64,000 nucleotides of DNA, taken from the NCBI RefSeq assembly GCF_002878395.1, contig NC_061115.1, forward strand, positions 216,552,114-216,616,113, in the 5' to 3' direction. The DNA is from Capsicum annuum (lineage: Eukaryota > Streptophyta > Magnoliopsida > Solanales > Solanaceae). Below, piece after piece: positions 21,291 through 33,980 of this stretch. Positions within the stretch are counted from its first letter, which is position 1; each line of letters opens with the position of its first letter. A program made the position numbers and the translations under genes. Below the pieces are notes generated by a model that was not told where the DNA came from, ran no database searches, and was given only the letters and a program-made list of their open reading frames with translations.

Positions 21291-22587
21291 ATTGAGCCAT
21301 AGACATAAATAATTATCAATTCAATAGTATATCACCATATCCACCTTCCATAACTCAATGACCATATCCACCTTCCACAATTCAATACAACCAAACCATG
21401 GAAAATAATTCATAACCCTATTTCCATCACCTTTCAATAACAACCAATACATATAATCCTCTATCACACATATACATATGGAAAAGAAAAAAGGAAAACA
21501 ATATTCATACCTTAGAATTCACCTCTTGATTATGCAATCCTATTTGCACAAATAATATCGAAATGAAAAACGCAGTTATCGGATTACTTTGAAATTCCTA
21601 CGGTTGAATCAAAAGTAATTTAAAGGTCAAATTTGGCTAGGGTTTGTTCTTCCTCAATGATTGATGATGAAAATGAGTTTTTGAACTCATATACATGTAT
21701 ATATACACATATTCTCGTCCATAATATAATAGGAAATGACCAAAATGACTTTAAAATTTAAATAATGTCAAATCTGTCCTTTGGTGGACTGTTTTGATAA
21801 GCTAAAGTAGATCGACCATAAATCTTTGCTCCGATATANNNNNNNNNNNNNNNNNNNNNNNNNNNNNNNNNNNNNNNNNNNNNNNNNNNNNNNNNNNNNN
21901 NNNNNNNNNNNNNNNNNNNNNNNNNNNNNNNNNNNNNNTCAAATCTGTCCTTTGGTGGACTGTTTTGATAAGCTAAAGTAGATCGACCATAAATCTTTGC
22001 TCCGATATTGGATTTGGGTAAAATTAGTATCGTTGGAAGGATAATTAAAAGGGCTTTCATTTCATTTAAAGTAGGCCACCCAGTTCGTCCTGTACAAGGA
22101 GTTATGGTCGTTTAAAGTTGACCCTAAAAATATGTTTTGGTAGGATGAAGTAAAATGAGTATAACTCTTTACTCAGACGTTGGATTTGGATGAAACCAAT
22201 TGAATTAGAAAAAAGACTCAAAGATGTTTCTTTTAATAGGTTGAAGCTCTCCCAGTTCATTATATTAAGGCAGTTATGATCGTTCGAAGTTGACCCAAAA
22301 ATTCAACTGGCTTCAGTAGTTTATGTGCAGGAAATTTTCCTGCACATTTACTATTCCCAAATATCCCAGCCACCATTTTATAGTTTCGAACATGCTCGAT
22401 TATATCGAAACCTATCTGTTTTTGGAAATCTTTATATGGTTGGAAGGCTTATTCAATAACCTTCGCATGGAACCATCGACGGGCAAATTCTGGTCTAAAT
22501 AAAATAAAAAAAATTAATTCCATATAAATAAGATCAATACACGTACTTGAATATGCCAATACACGTACTTGAATACGGGGTGTTATA
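21291..22587 (-). repeat. Gypsy LTR on the minus strand, interrupted by a gap
   Basis: The plus strand ends ACGGGGTGTTATA, the reverse of TATAACACCCCGT, a one-base variant of the TGTAACACCCC start common in this class of LTRs. The interior has the ACAAACCCTAGCC-type mRNA-like text seen in such LTRs. The far end is lost in the gap at 21191-21290. No protein is encoded. Confidence 0.55.
21839..21938. other. Assembly gap, 100 N, with duplicated flanks
   Basis: The 71 bp before the gap (21768-21838, TCAAATCTGTCCTTTGGTGG...) are repeated directly after it (21939-22009) almost without change. This looks like two contig ends that overlap and were not merged. Confidence 0.9.
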
Positions 22588-24469
22588 ATTTTAGACTTTG
22601 TTAACTGGTTTATAGACTTAGAATGATGGGTTGAATCTAAGGGGGAGATGATAGAACAAGTAACCAAGTCATGCTCTCAAATTCTAGTAGTGATACCAGT
22701 ATGTTATAGAATAGCAGTAAAGGAGGATGATGTCCAACCCATTCTCATCTCAGTGCAAAGTTTTGTATTTCAGTTATCACGGTATCTACTCATGCCTTAC
22801 ATGTCAGCCCTATGATCATAGCTCATATTCGTACACTTTATAGAAAATCATGCACACTTCTAGTTCCTAGTATATGGAGTTTTTGTTCACCCAGTAGTCC
22901 GAATCATATTTCATGAATTTATGAAATCCAAACTCACGTCATGAATCTCATAACACATGTATTCATATTTTACAGTATGCTTAGTTCCTATGACTTATGC
23001 TACACTCCTAATGATCAGTGAAATTCAGATTATGTCAAGTATATCCTCAGTTTAGATCTCTTGATGAATCCATGATATTGATATTCTATTCCTCAGGCCT
23101 CAGTTAAGTGTCAAGTTCTGTATAGTATTCATTCATGCTTTAGGTCCTCATGTTTAACCTTTCAATGACCTCTCTTTATGAAATGATGTAGTGATGAGCA
23201 ATTGCTTAGATGGGAGAGAGTAAATATTTCATGTTAAAGAAAGATTGTTGAATGTTTGTTTTACAAGAGGCTATATTTATGAAGATAGGCTTGAATGTCA
23301 TGTTGGTGTGTAAGTGGATAAATGCATTACGCGTTAGTGAATGGCTAGTAAGAGGTTGTATTTAATTTTTAAAAGGGTAATTAGAATTATCTAGGAGATG
23401 AAAAGTTATGAAAATGCAGAGTGTATTGAATTCATAACTCGGTCTAGTATTACAGTGTTATGTATGCATTTTGTAGATTCGAGTAGGCTTGAACATGGTG
23501 GGAGAATTCAGTCTAGCTTAGACTTTAGTAGGTAGAGTTATCAGTGCCCATGTGAATATTTTTAGTAGCCTCACATGAAATGTGGTGTTGAAGTAGAAAG
23601 TATAGTTGATGGAGTATATAAGAAGTGTGGCTAAGATTGAAAGTTAGTAGTTACAGTGCATAAGGCTTAGTAACTTTGTCCTAGCCGATGCTTCGTACCA
23701 GTGTTCCATATTACAGAGTTTTAGCCATGTTGTGATTTCTTATTCAAACGTCTTATTCAGACCATGCCCAAGATTTATTACTCCCTAAGTCATTAGAACT
23801 TCATAGAAAGAGTGTCAAACAAATACTTCAGTTAAGTATAAGCTTTCAGTATGAGTTAGTTTGTATAACCAGTAATTCAGCTTAGCAGTCAGACATACAA
23901 GGTCCTATGGTTTTCTATCTTTCCATCTAGTCATATTATCCGAAGTCTCATGAATATGGCTATTCTATGAGGTAAAATATTTGCACCCCCCCAAATTACA
24001 AATTTAGCTCAATTCAGTTTATGCATCAGTTTCAGATTCCAGATGTTCAGTCATAATTTAGTCTGTAAGTGTTTTGTACATCATCTCAGTCTTTCCTTAG
24101 TATTTCAGCCAAGTCAATATCATTCGGGGGACGAACTATCCCAAGGGGGAGATAATTAGATATCCCTGAGTTTTTATGTCCTAAATCTCTCATATTTTCT
24201 TCACAAAACCAGATCCAGCTTGAGGTAATAGTTACTCATAAGTGAACTCTCTCATCCTAGCTCATCTTGATAACCATTATCATGTCATTGCATGTGTTCA
24301 AGAAATCAGTTCAGTTCATAATATTCAGTTCATGTATCATGTTTTAGAATCAGTTACCCAATCATGTTTTCAGTCATACATATTTAGAGTATGATTTCAT
24401 TTATCTTCGTATAGTATTCTCAGTCTAACCAGTCTCATTCGAGGATGGATGTTCCTAAGGGGGAGATAA
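22588..24469 (+). mobile_element. Gypsy internal remnant, 3' untranslated region
   Basis: I see no ORF of note in 1.9 kb. The stretch is full of CAGTT/TTCAG-rich text. CATTCG(A/G)GGAC/TGGA-like words followed by AAGGGGGAGATAAT occur twice, at about 24122-24155 and 24435-24470. This is the usual 3' end of gypsy elements in this class. A third AAGGGGGAGATGAT lies near 22638. Pol and the 5' LTR are missing. Confidence 0.6.
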
Positions 24470-27104
24470 TGTAATACCCCACATTCCCGGGCTAGTATTT
24501 AAATCGTCGTTCCTACATGTATGAGCGATAATCCAAATTATTTCCATGTGAATTTAAGTTTAATGATCTTTATCCTCGTGTTTGATGTGCTTTCGAGGTG
24601 AAAAATGTTCATAGGAATCATTAGAACAAAGTTGAGCTAAGAACTTTTCATTCGTTCAAAGTTTAGTATTCGATTCTACAAGGGTCTAATTTGAAAGTGT
24701 ATAACTATTTGATATACATAAAAATTTGCAGTTCAAGACGCACCAAATTGTAGATAATTGAGTTATCTTTCCAACGATATCAATTTTGCCTTAATTCGAT
24801 ACCCGAGTGAAAAGTTGTGGCATTTTTTATGAGATGCAGTAAGGGGTCGCGATAACCCGCGCTGTAATGGCTATTCAACCCAACTGGGGGTCTCATCACG
24901 AGGGTTGCTTAACCTAAATAGAGGTCGCACCACGGGGGCTATTCCCCCCATAGTTTTAGTTTCTTAAGGTTCAAGTGTTACTTTGGTCATTTCCCTTCAA
25001 CCCCAAACGTCTAAAGCACGATTTATAGCACCCAAAAGGGCATTATTTGCTCATCTTCCTAAAATCAACTCACATAAAAACCCTCCTCCATTCCCAAGAA
25101 CAAAAATACAATAGCCACCATTCTAGAACCTTCAAGAAAAGTTATTCTCCTTCAAGATTTAAGCTTTTGAGGTATGTTAGATGTTCATCCATGGGTCCTT
25201 TCCACCCATGGAGTCCAAAAATCCAATTTTAAGTTTAAAAGAATGATCCTTACATGTTATTATAAACTTTATCCATGTACTCCCATGAATTTTGATTTTA
25301 CATAATTTTTACAAGTAATTGTTGTTGAAATTAAACCTTACACGTTTGAATGGAACTATTCGCATGTTAACTCCCTAAATCCATTATTTGTAGTATTTCA
25401 ATTATGTTAGCATCTCATGTTTTGACTATTCTCATGCTCAAGTCTATGAATTTCAAGTATTTGATGAAATGCCTAAATGATTGGGGTTTGAATAATAACC
25501 CCCTTGTTATGTTTCCAAGAGTTTTTGATAGAAAGTGTCCTTACACGTTGAAAGTTGAAGTATGTTTGCTATATCTTGGTAATTCGATTTTCAAGTTATG
25601 TTTTCAATTGAATTCACGTGAAATGCATTATATTATGTTTTAAGTATTGTGACTTCCATATCATATTCATACGAATACAGAATAAAACCCTTAGTTTATG
25701 ATTTGGTCATGTGATTGTGCTATCTTTTCGTATTTAAAAAGCATCCCCACGTTAAAGTCTTAGTCCCCATGTGTTTGATGAAATGCTTAAGTGAATAATT
25801 GTGAACAATTTTTTTCCATGGTTTCAAAGTTTCTTGTGGTCCTATTGTTATTGCTATTGATTCCTGGGGGTTATGAATACTCGAAATTTAGTTGTTTACT
25901 TAGTTTCAGTAGCTTCAGAATAGTTTCAGATAAATCATGAGCATTAGAACTCAGTTAGCCGTCATGATCAGTTTCTTATCTAGTTAAGTTAGTTAAGTCC
26001 AGTAATCAATGTCATTCAGTTGGGAGTAAGATTCAGTACCAAGCGAACCTAGGGATGGGGGCTCCCCGCCAGTTAGGACTGGGTCCTTAGGAGCAATCCC
26101 TAAGTTCCAGATCTACGTAGCCAGCTTAGGTTATGAGATGTTACCTACCAGTTTAGGACTGACACTGTTAGAGATCACCCGCCATTTTAGGACTGATATC
26201 AGGGATCACCCGCTAGATTAGGACTAACTCCACAACCAATTTTAGTACCCATGGCACGGTACTAACACCCTTCCAACTGGGGTCACAGGTTAGACCTCGA
26301 TCAGCTCAGACTGGGCATGTCAGTTAGATGATACCTCTCACAGTTTCAGTTTCAGTACTCAGTTTGTAATTTAGTTTAGTCTTGCTTGGCCATAGCATAC
26401 AGTTTTTTAGTTACTTAGTAATCAGATTTCAGTATTTCAGTTTACAGACTATTTCAGAACTTGTTTTATGTTTGGTCATGCATTCTTAGTTTTACAGTTT
26501 TCATGCATTCTTGCTATACATTCAGTCAGTAATTACTCATGCACATGAACCTATGTATATCAGTCTAACCTCATTTAGCATAATAGTACATTCAAACTAC
26601 TGATCGCATACTCGTTTCTTGCTCTATGATGTCTTATATCTAGATTCGGACGCTCGGATTCTCGATCGTACTTGGACTTTCTAGTGCATCAGCAACAATA
26701 GTCGTGGTGAGTCCTCATCCTTCGAGGACGAGTTATCTTATATTCAGTTATGTCAGTAGTTCAATTATTTAGTCAGTTAGAGTTAGTTGTGGGCTTGTCC
26801 CATCAACTCCACAGTCAGACAATTTAGAAGCTTTCAGACTAGTACAGACAGTTGGTTAGTTTTCAGTTGTGATTATCAGTCATTTTATTAGTATTGCCAG
26901 TTTGTTTCTAGACATTTCAAACCATGATTTAGTATTGATTTCAGTTGTTAAATCCTTATGGCGTTTCAGTTGAAACTCTACACATGTTATTTATCAGTAT
27001 TATTCAGTGCTCACAGTAGGTACCAGCTCATGGGTTAGCTTGTGGTCTTTCGGGACCGTAGGCACTGTGTGGCGTACAGGGTGTACTCCCTGAGCGTTAT
27101 AGTT
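24470..27104 (+). repeat. Large gypsy 3' LTR
   Basis: Starts TGTAATACCCCACATTC right after the polypurine tract AAGGGGGAGATAA and ends near GAGCGTTATA, a decayed GCGTGACA. The first 450 bp are homologous to the LTRs at 34583 and 39485 (ATTCGATTCTACAAGGGTCT, CACCAAATTGTAGATAATTG). At 26070-26230 a short CCGCCAGTTTAGGACTG-like motif recurs four times. No TSD can be checked. Confidence 0.7.
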
Positions 27105-27745
27105 AAATAAGTTAATTTTTTTAGGATTATGTGTCATTTGATTGTTACTTTCCTTTTAACTCGCGTGATTATTTGGATTAAACACCTAATTAGTTTAAAA
27201 GACATTAGGAAAGAATCTCCTTAAATTGTTTATTCTAGAAGCTTCCACTTGTAATATAATATAACTTTACTATTTTTAAATGTCGAAAAGATATAACAAC
27301 TAAAAATTAGTTAATTATAAAAAAATATAAAAATTTATTCAAAACATGAGAATCTAACACTTGATTAGAATTTTGGCAGGTCAATTAACTTTTCTCTCTC
27401 TTGGGATTGTCAGTAATAACTATTCATTTTTGTTTTAAAAAAGATCAACATATTACCATGATTTAGAACTTTTTATAATTTTTTTTTTCTGTTCTCACTC
27501 TTATATATGTTTGGTGACTTCTAAAATAGATCTTTTTTTCATATCTATATATACCGTCGAAATTTGTAGAATGAAGTGTCAAAAAAAAAAAAAAATTTCC
27601 TAATATTTCTATTTTTATACCTGAAGTAATGGATGTGCGAGTATCTAATCTAAACTATTCCCTTCTATTTATCAAAGAAACTCTCAATTATTAATTGTTC
27701 CCTTATCCCTATCTGAAATGAAAAGAATATATTAAGAAATAAAAA

Positions 27746-27826
27746 TTTAGTGATGAGGTGGTATACCACGTTACGTCCACCTCACTTAAATGTCAGGTCA
27801 CATGGGCTCTCACCTTGTCATAATAA
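27746..27826 (+). promoter_or_regulatory. Conserved upstream block of the RING gene, copy U1
   Basis: TTTAGTGATGAGGTGGTATA, then CGTTACGTCCACCTCACTTA and ATGTCAGGTCACATG, are almost the same at 57401-57480, at a similar distance before the gene. The block contains an ACGT core. A regulatory role is inference only. Confidence 0.3.
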
Positions 27827-28172
27827 AAAAATATTAAAAAGAGTGATATTTTTACTAACTTTAATGACGACAAGGATATATTTGACCATATAGTATAACT
27901 AGGGACGAATTTAGCAAATAAATTAAAGTAAATGAGTTTTTTTTACTCTTTTCCCTACATTTTATGTAATCATTTTGACCATCAATATAATTCATAGTAA
28001 GAAAATCTAAGATAAGATTACAATCTTAGCAATCTAATTAATTAGTGTTAAAAATTTTCCTATAATATTGTTCAGATCTGCCTATTTCCTCACTTCAATC
28101 TTCATTGTATTTCTCTTCTTCAAATTCATTAAGTTTTCATCAAATGTTTTATCTTAATTTTTTCTGATAGTT

Positions 28173-29135
28173 ATGGCAAACAATATCTTTAAAAATGATT
28201 TTAATGGCTCACATAGTTGTACAATTTGCCTGGAAGAAGTAGTGGATCTAAACGATCGATAACAAAAATAATGTGCGGTCATTTCTTCCATGCAGGTAAG
28301 TGTTATGTTATTTATATTTGAAATGTTTAATAGATTTCTAATAACAAACAAAAAAATTATTCATTCATTATTTTTATTAGGATTTTTCTGCATGTAAATA
28401 CCAAACAAATCATATAGTAGCTAGCAAGATCTATAAGAAAAATTATCTATTTGATTCAGATTAATTTTTCTTGAATTTTTATTTGACTCATTCAATTAAT
28501 TGAGTCGAACTTTTTTTACTTTCTTTTAACTCATAGAAAAAGAAAGAAAAAACTTGTATCCTAATATATTATATTGTAGTTGGTAAGAAAATATTTCTTT
28601 TTGATATTTTAGATAAAAATATTTGACTACATTGGTAAATGAACTAAAACAAGAAAGACGAAAGGCACCAATAAAACAATAAAGAATTACATGAAATCTT
28701 GTACTTTTTCTTTTGGAATCTCATTTAAGAAATTGAATTTTATATGCATCGTTCTATTTATTCGACACAAATTATGATCTAACTAATTTCATTATATAAA
28801 TAATTTTTTCTGTTAAACAATAAATAAGTTGGTGTTGAATTAATGTATCACCGTTGTGCAAAGAATTGAAACTATTTTTTTGTTATTATGCAGATTGTAT
28901 CGGATCGACATTTAATGCTAAGGGGCTTATGATATGCCCTAATTGCCGAGTAATCGAAGAAGAAGGAAACTAGATGCGATTTGCTAATACTGTTGCTGAT
29001 GAAAATGCTGGTGTTGGTGGTGGTGCTGCTGCTAATGCCGTTGTTGATATTGATGAAGACGATTCTTCTTCTTCATCATCATCTTCTTCTTCCTCCTCCT
29101 CTTCTTCTTCATCTTCTTATTCTTCTTCTTCTTAG
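28173..29135 (+). pseudogene. RING-H2 protein pseudogene (copy U1)
   Basis: Two exons, 28173-28295 and 28894-29135, with GT-AG boundaries at the same places as the intact copy at 57799-58704. Exon 1 encodes MANNIFKNDFNGSHSCTICL but has lost 4 bp after GTGGAT compared with the intact copy, which shifts the frame into an early TAA. Exon 2 keeps DCIGSTFNAKGLMICPNCR, then a TAG (28971) replaces the Leu codon of GNLRQF. Beyond it the old frame would encode an Ala/Gly stretch and a long Ser run from TCT/TCA/TCC codons up to 29135. This tail is unlike that of the intact paralogue. The copy is dead. Confidence 0.85.
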
Positions 29136-29956
29136 AATCCAGCATCATTCTTTAATCCAATTTTCTTTTTAGCCTTTTAGTTTATCTCACAACATTTTGC
29201 TTTAACTATTGTGTTATGAATCTTTTTAATATATACTAGTGTTATAAGTGAATTCAGGATTTGAATGTTTTTAGTTCCGATTTAATTAGATATTCTATCA
29301 TCTCCTATCTAATTTACTTAATTTAACGTATAAAGTTGGAAGCAGTTAATAAGGCTAAATACATAAATAGCCCCAAAACTTGTCTAAATATCCTTTTCAT
29401 CAAATTAAGTCGATGGCCATTAGAACATCTAAATTCTAACCTACACTCAAATTGAGTCAATCGAATGCTTATTTCATAATATAACTGGACAAATTATATT
29501 CAAAATATTAGTGATTAACACAAGTCCGTCATTAGTGATGATGATAGTGACTACGACGAAATCCTTTTCTATTTGCTCGAGTTTTCTGATTAGTTACTTT
29601 TCCTGTTATTTATCATTATTATTATTATTACAACTTGCTACTACTGTTGTTGTTGATGATGATAACGACTACGACTACTGGGATCCTTCTTTTTATTTGC
29701 TTGATTTTTCAGATTAATTACTTTTCCATCATTTTTCATTATTATAACAACTTGATACTACAATTGTTTTTGCTGTTGATTTACCCAATAAAGTTCTACT
29801 TTTATCAAAGTTATTACTATTACTTTACACCTTTATTTTTTAACGGTTGATAGTAATCACCTTATTTCAAGTTCGTACTAATTAATTCAGTTATAAATCA
29901 ATATTTTATATCCATAATTGTACTAAATCATTAGCAGAAAGTTATAACATTAATAC

Positions 29957-30272
29957 GAGTTAATATCCTATTACCTCCCTGAACTATATCCAAAACGGCT
30001 AAGACACACCTCAATTTAAAGGGGGTCCTATTACCCCTGAACTAAATTAAAAGTGTAATTTGACACCCTTAGCGCCTACGTGGCACATGCGTGGCACAAC
30101 ACACTGAAGTCTCCACGTAGGCACACGTGTGTGCCATGTATGTGCCATGTAGGCACTAAGGGTGTCAAAATTACACTTTTAATTAGTTCAGGGGTAATAG
30201 GACCCCCTTTAAGTTGAGGTGTGTCACAACCGTTTTGGATATAGTTCAGGAGGGTAATAGGGTATTTTCTCT
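29957..30272. mobile_element. Long-TIR MITE with 8-bp TSD
   Basis: 316 bp. The arms starting GAGTTAATATCCTATTACC and ending GGTAATAGGGTATTTTCTC are inverted repeats well over 100 bp long. ATTAATAC flanks both sides (29949-29956 and 30273-30280). The paralogous segment near 55755-55770 has the empty site. Same family as 11593-11898. Confidence 0.9.
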
Positions 30273-30965
30273 ATTAATACTTTATTTTTATTACACATTG
30301 CATTAGTTATTAAATTAAAAATCAAAAAATTAATTTAAAGAAGATAAGAGTCATCAGCTAAACTAATCCAAGTCTTTCACTCAGTTAAATTTCTTGATCC
30401 ACCAAGTAACAGTGCACATTCTAGATTTTCCCACCTATAACATCAATGACATTCATTATAATGGTATCATTTTTGTAAAATTACCCTCATTTAGATATGT
30501 TCATAACTTTACGAGAAAAAAATGCTATTGATATTTGCCTTCTTTTTATTGATATTCTTTCTAATTTTGCACACTTTTATTAATAACAATTAAATGAGAT
30601 CTAAAGCATTGAATGACACTATACATGTATAACAATACCTCACTATAACAGTTATGAAATTTTCAAATAAATCATGTTCAAGTTTGTTTAATTCCCTTGT
30701 GTTTTAGCATGTCTCTTCTATTAAAATATGATTTCGAAGGTTTTGGTTTGGAATGTTTTTCATATAATCTTTTATGTTAAAATCTACATATAGCTTTCTA
30801 GATATTTTTAGAATTCTCATATGCACGAGTTTAAAGAACCATTTATTTTGGTTTTTGATAATACAATGCTATATAATCTTCTAAAATTGCATTTTAGGAT
30901 GTGTTAATATTCTTTGATTAAGTATGCAAGCTACTTAGATAATCAAAGCTAAGTATATTATTTTT

Positions 30966-31047
30966 TTAGGCTTATGTGTCATTTGATTGTTACTCTTCTT
31001 TTAACTCATGTGATTATTGAGATTAAACACATAATTAGCTCAAAACA
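30966..31047 (+). repeat. Start of tandem unit U2
   Basis: CTTATGTGTCATTTGATTGT up to AACACATAATTAGCTCAAAA repeats the start of U1. A LINE interrupts it here. The unit resumes at about 43433. Confidence 0.75.
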
Positions 31048-31767
31048 CATTCTTAAATCCAGAATTAATTGGCTGTTTGAGGGGATGCTAACACAAAATT
31101 CTTCCACACCTGCACCCTCAATAGAAGGAGGAGAAATAAGATCAATGGTCCCAAAGAAGAGAATGGTAACTGGATTCACTCCTATGAGGCTATTTGGGCT
31201 CATATCACCTCCTTCTATGAAAATATTTTTAGCACCGTCCATTCCTACTCCTCCTGGAAATGCCATCCTCCAAGGGTTCTACCAGTTATGAACATCACCA
31301 CCACCTGATAGTATTCCTTTCTAGGCCCTAATGGCCTGCACCTTTTTATGTATCAAAGATATTGAAACATCATGGGTTAGACTATGACACAATTCTGTAG
31401 TGATACTTTCAACAAGGGCTCCATGGATCCTAAAGTAAATAATACCTATCTTTGCCTCATTTCTAAATACCCCAATGTCTCGAACCTAAAGAACTTCAGA
31501 ACCACTGGTCTTTGTAATACTCAATATGATCTTGTTATCAAGATTATAGCTAGAAGGCTTAGACCTTTCCTGTCTAAAATCATTGGACCAAGCCAACCCA
31601 GCTTCCTCCCTAATAGAAAGACCTCAGACAATGTCATTATTGTCCAAGAGGTCAACTCTCACTTTCAAAAGATGAAGGATAAACAGGGTAATATAATCCT
31701 CAAGATTGACCTGGAAAAGACTTTTGACAGGTTGGAATGATTTTTCACTAGGCAAGCCCTTCACTTC
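31048..31767 (+). pseudogene. L1-type LINE reverse transcriptase, fragment 1
   Basis: Translates as decayed ORF2: the GPNGLHPFLYQRYW motif with breaks, then NNTYLCLISKYPNVSNLKNF, IIARRLRPFLSKIIGPSQPS and IILKIDLEKTFDRLE. The endonuclease is absent, so the copy is 5'-truncated or was deleted. It is interrupted after 31767 by a solo LTR and continues at 33981. Confidence 0.85.
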
Positions 31768-33975
31768 TGTCACAACCTGAACTGAGGCCCTGGACGCGAT
31801 GGGCATCCCAAACCATGAGGGTCCGAGAGACCCCTTAGCTTGTAGTCATGAGCATAACTCATCTATTTTCAAAATGCGAGAGTAAACTGGAAATATAGTT
31901 GTTCTACTATCTCAACTTAACAATGCGGAACATAAGTTCATCAGAAACCCAAAACCATCTATAATAACTCTACGAAGTCTCTACTGAACTGAAAATAATT
32001 ATCTATCTAAAATCGGGATAAGGACCTCGGTCAGACCATGAACTAAAATCAAATGAAATCAACACATGAAAGAAGGTCTTCCAAAATAAGGGAGGCTCAC
32101 CAACTCCAAATGTCTAACAACGATCTACTAATTAGCGGAACTATGGTACTAGACCTCAGAACCTGAAATATGGGGGGCCAATACACAAAGGTACTGGTAT
32201 GCGAAACAATCCAAAATAACATATTTTTACACAACATAGATGAGAGCATTTTATAAAAATATTTAGCATAAGGTAAATGAAAACACATGGGCATAACTTA
32301 AAATCTTCAAAAACTTTTCTTGAAATCATGACTCAACTCTTCAATTTACTTCTGAGCTAGATGGTACACCCTACAAACGTACTTATCCACGGGTTATATG
32401 GACTCCGCCCTTAAATCGGAGGCCAAGCACCCAATCCGATTTTTCATCAAGGATTGGGTCCTGTCATTCGTACTACGCCATAAGGCCGTCGCGAGAGTAC
32501 AATCCATAATATAGGATATCATAAACCCATATCAGAAAAACACACTTTCGGGCTAAGAGTTATTTGAACTCAAGCCTTCTTCGGGTAACCAACTATCTCT
32601 CTTTAAGCCCAATTTTAGTCCTTTAAGACCATGCTTCATGCTTTTGAATTATTCAATACTTATTCTGTTAAGGGAATATCATCGCCGACCATTATCATAC
32701 CCAGACTTGAAAGTCATTCATATTGCACCATAACGTATCCGTAGTCCTTTTTATTCATCATGTTATTGACCACCCAAAAACTTTAAACATCATGTGAGAG
32801 AGAGTATTGCTATAGATTTTCATACGAGTTTACACAAAAACACTCTCTTATCAATATTACAATCATCTGGTGGCCATCTCATGTTCACATTACTTAAAAC
32901 CCATGAAATCTTTCAATAGACACAATGAACGTTTACAATAAGAAAACACCCCCTCGTCATGTCATAGACGATATTAATTCATGAGCTTTAGTAAGGAATT
33001 CATTCTCTAGTCATCTTTCAAAAATCATGCATTTGTACAACCCACAACACTTGTAATCAAGAGACATCATGATGAGAGAGGGTGTTTCGTTATTCAAGCT
33101 CTCAATTAAAGTTTTCAGTTTCAAAATTGAAAACACACACACACACACATATATATATGTGTGTGTGATAATAATTCAATTCTATAAAAGGAGTTCAAGA
33201 CAACATATACTTTCATCAAAACAAATCCATAATATATGCTATTCAAAACTATCACAAAAACCTTTTTCGTAAACATGATTATAAATATTTCAACATGATA
33301 AATCAATAAAACTTACGCCCATGGAGTTTAGGATGGTCCCATATACCTTAATTTTCTTAACTTGGAGATGAAACCCTAATCTTGATACTTTCTTGAAGGT
33401 TCTTTAACTTGAAAAGTTTGAATTCTAGATTACTTGAGGGAAAAAGAGTTGAATTTTTATTCTTAGGGAAAGGAGAGGGTTTTCTTGAGTGTGAATTTGG
33501 AGAAGAAGGACAAAATTATGCCCTAACTGATGCCAAAGTCATGTTATGAATGATTAGGTTGAGGGGGAAAGCACCCAGTTGCCTCTCAAGAATTTAAATT
33601 TAAAACTGGACACGTTAGGCTTACGTAATGCAGTCTAATTATGGTAGTTGAATTCCCTCACCACGAACATGAGAACGGGACTATTTTTGCGATGCGGCTT
33701 TACCGCGGTAACCTTCTGGTTTCATGATCCAAACATGACCCAAACCCTATCCGAAAAATTCAAAACTTCTTTGAGACATGCTCATTACACCCCGGAACAT
33801 GAATTAACTCAAAAACTAACATCTCAAGATTGAGAAGATCAATTTAAAAATCCTCCAAGTTTAGAAGCCTTAAAAATGACTAAGTCCCCAACACTTGGTG
33901 ATGTTTTCATGCCTTAAGGCCCTTATGCATGCAACTAAAAGCTGAATCGAGCCAAGAATAATATAGGGTGTTACA
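31768..33975 (-). repeat. Gypsy solo LTR in the LINE
   Basis: 2208 bp, reading TGTAACACCCTATATTATTC...GGTTGTGACA on the minus strand, with no internal region. It is flanked by ACTTC (31763-31767) and ACTTA (33976-33980), a TSD with one mismatch. LINE text runs on across it. Solo LTRs arise by recombination between the two LTRs of one element. It contains a (CA)n(TA)n(TG)n palindrome at 33132-33168. Confidence 0.8.
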
Positions 33976-33980
33976 ACTTA

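Larger units (their letters stand above)
27105..30965 (+). repeat. Tandem unit U1 (RING-H2 segment)
   Basis: Starts near TTATGTGTCATTTGATTGTT and ends where the same words recur at 30972. It carries landmarks shared with 56671 onward (AGAAGCTTCCACTT, AAGATATAACAACTAAAAAT, TCTAACACTTGATTAG), the RING pseudogene, and a 3' flank shared with 54690-56670. It is the most complete copy of the duplicated segment, about 3.86 kb including one MITE. Confidence 0.75.

Noticed and set aside
28981..29172. Leu-rich open frame like a signal peptide
   Set aside because: It is the +1 reading of the TCT/CTT serine run in the RING pseudogene.
31006..31291. Open frames on both strands near 31.1 kb as a new gene
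   Set aside because: The plus-strand text is in the 5' part of the L1-type LINE fragment; the minus frame is its shadow.
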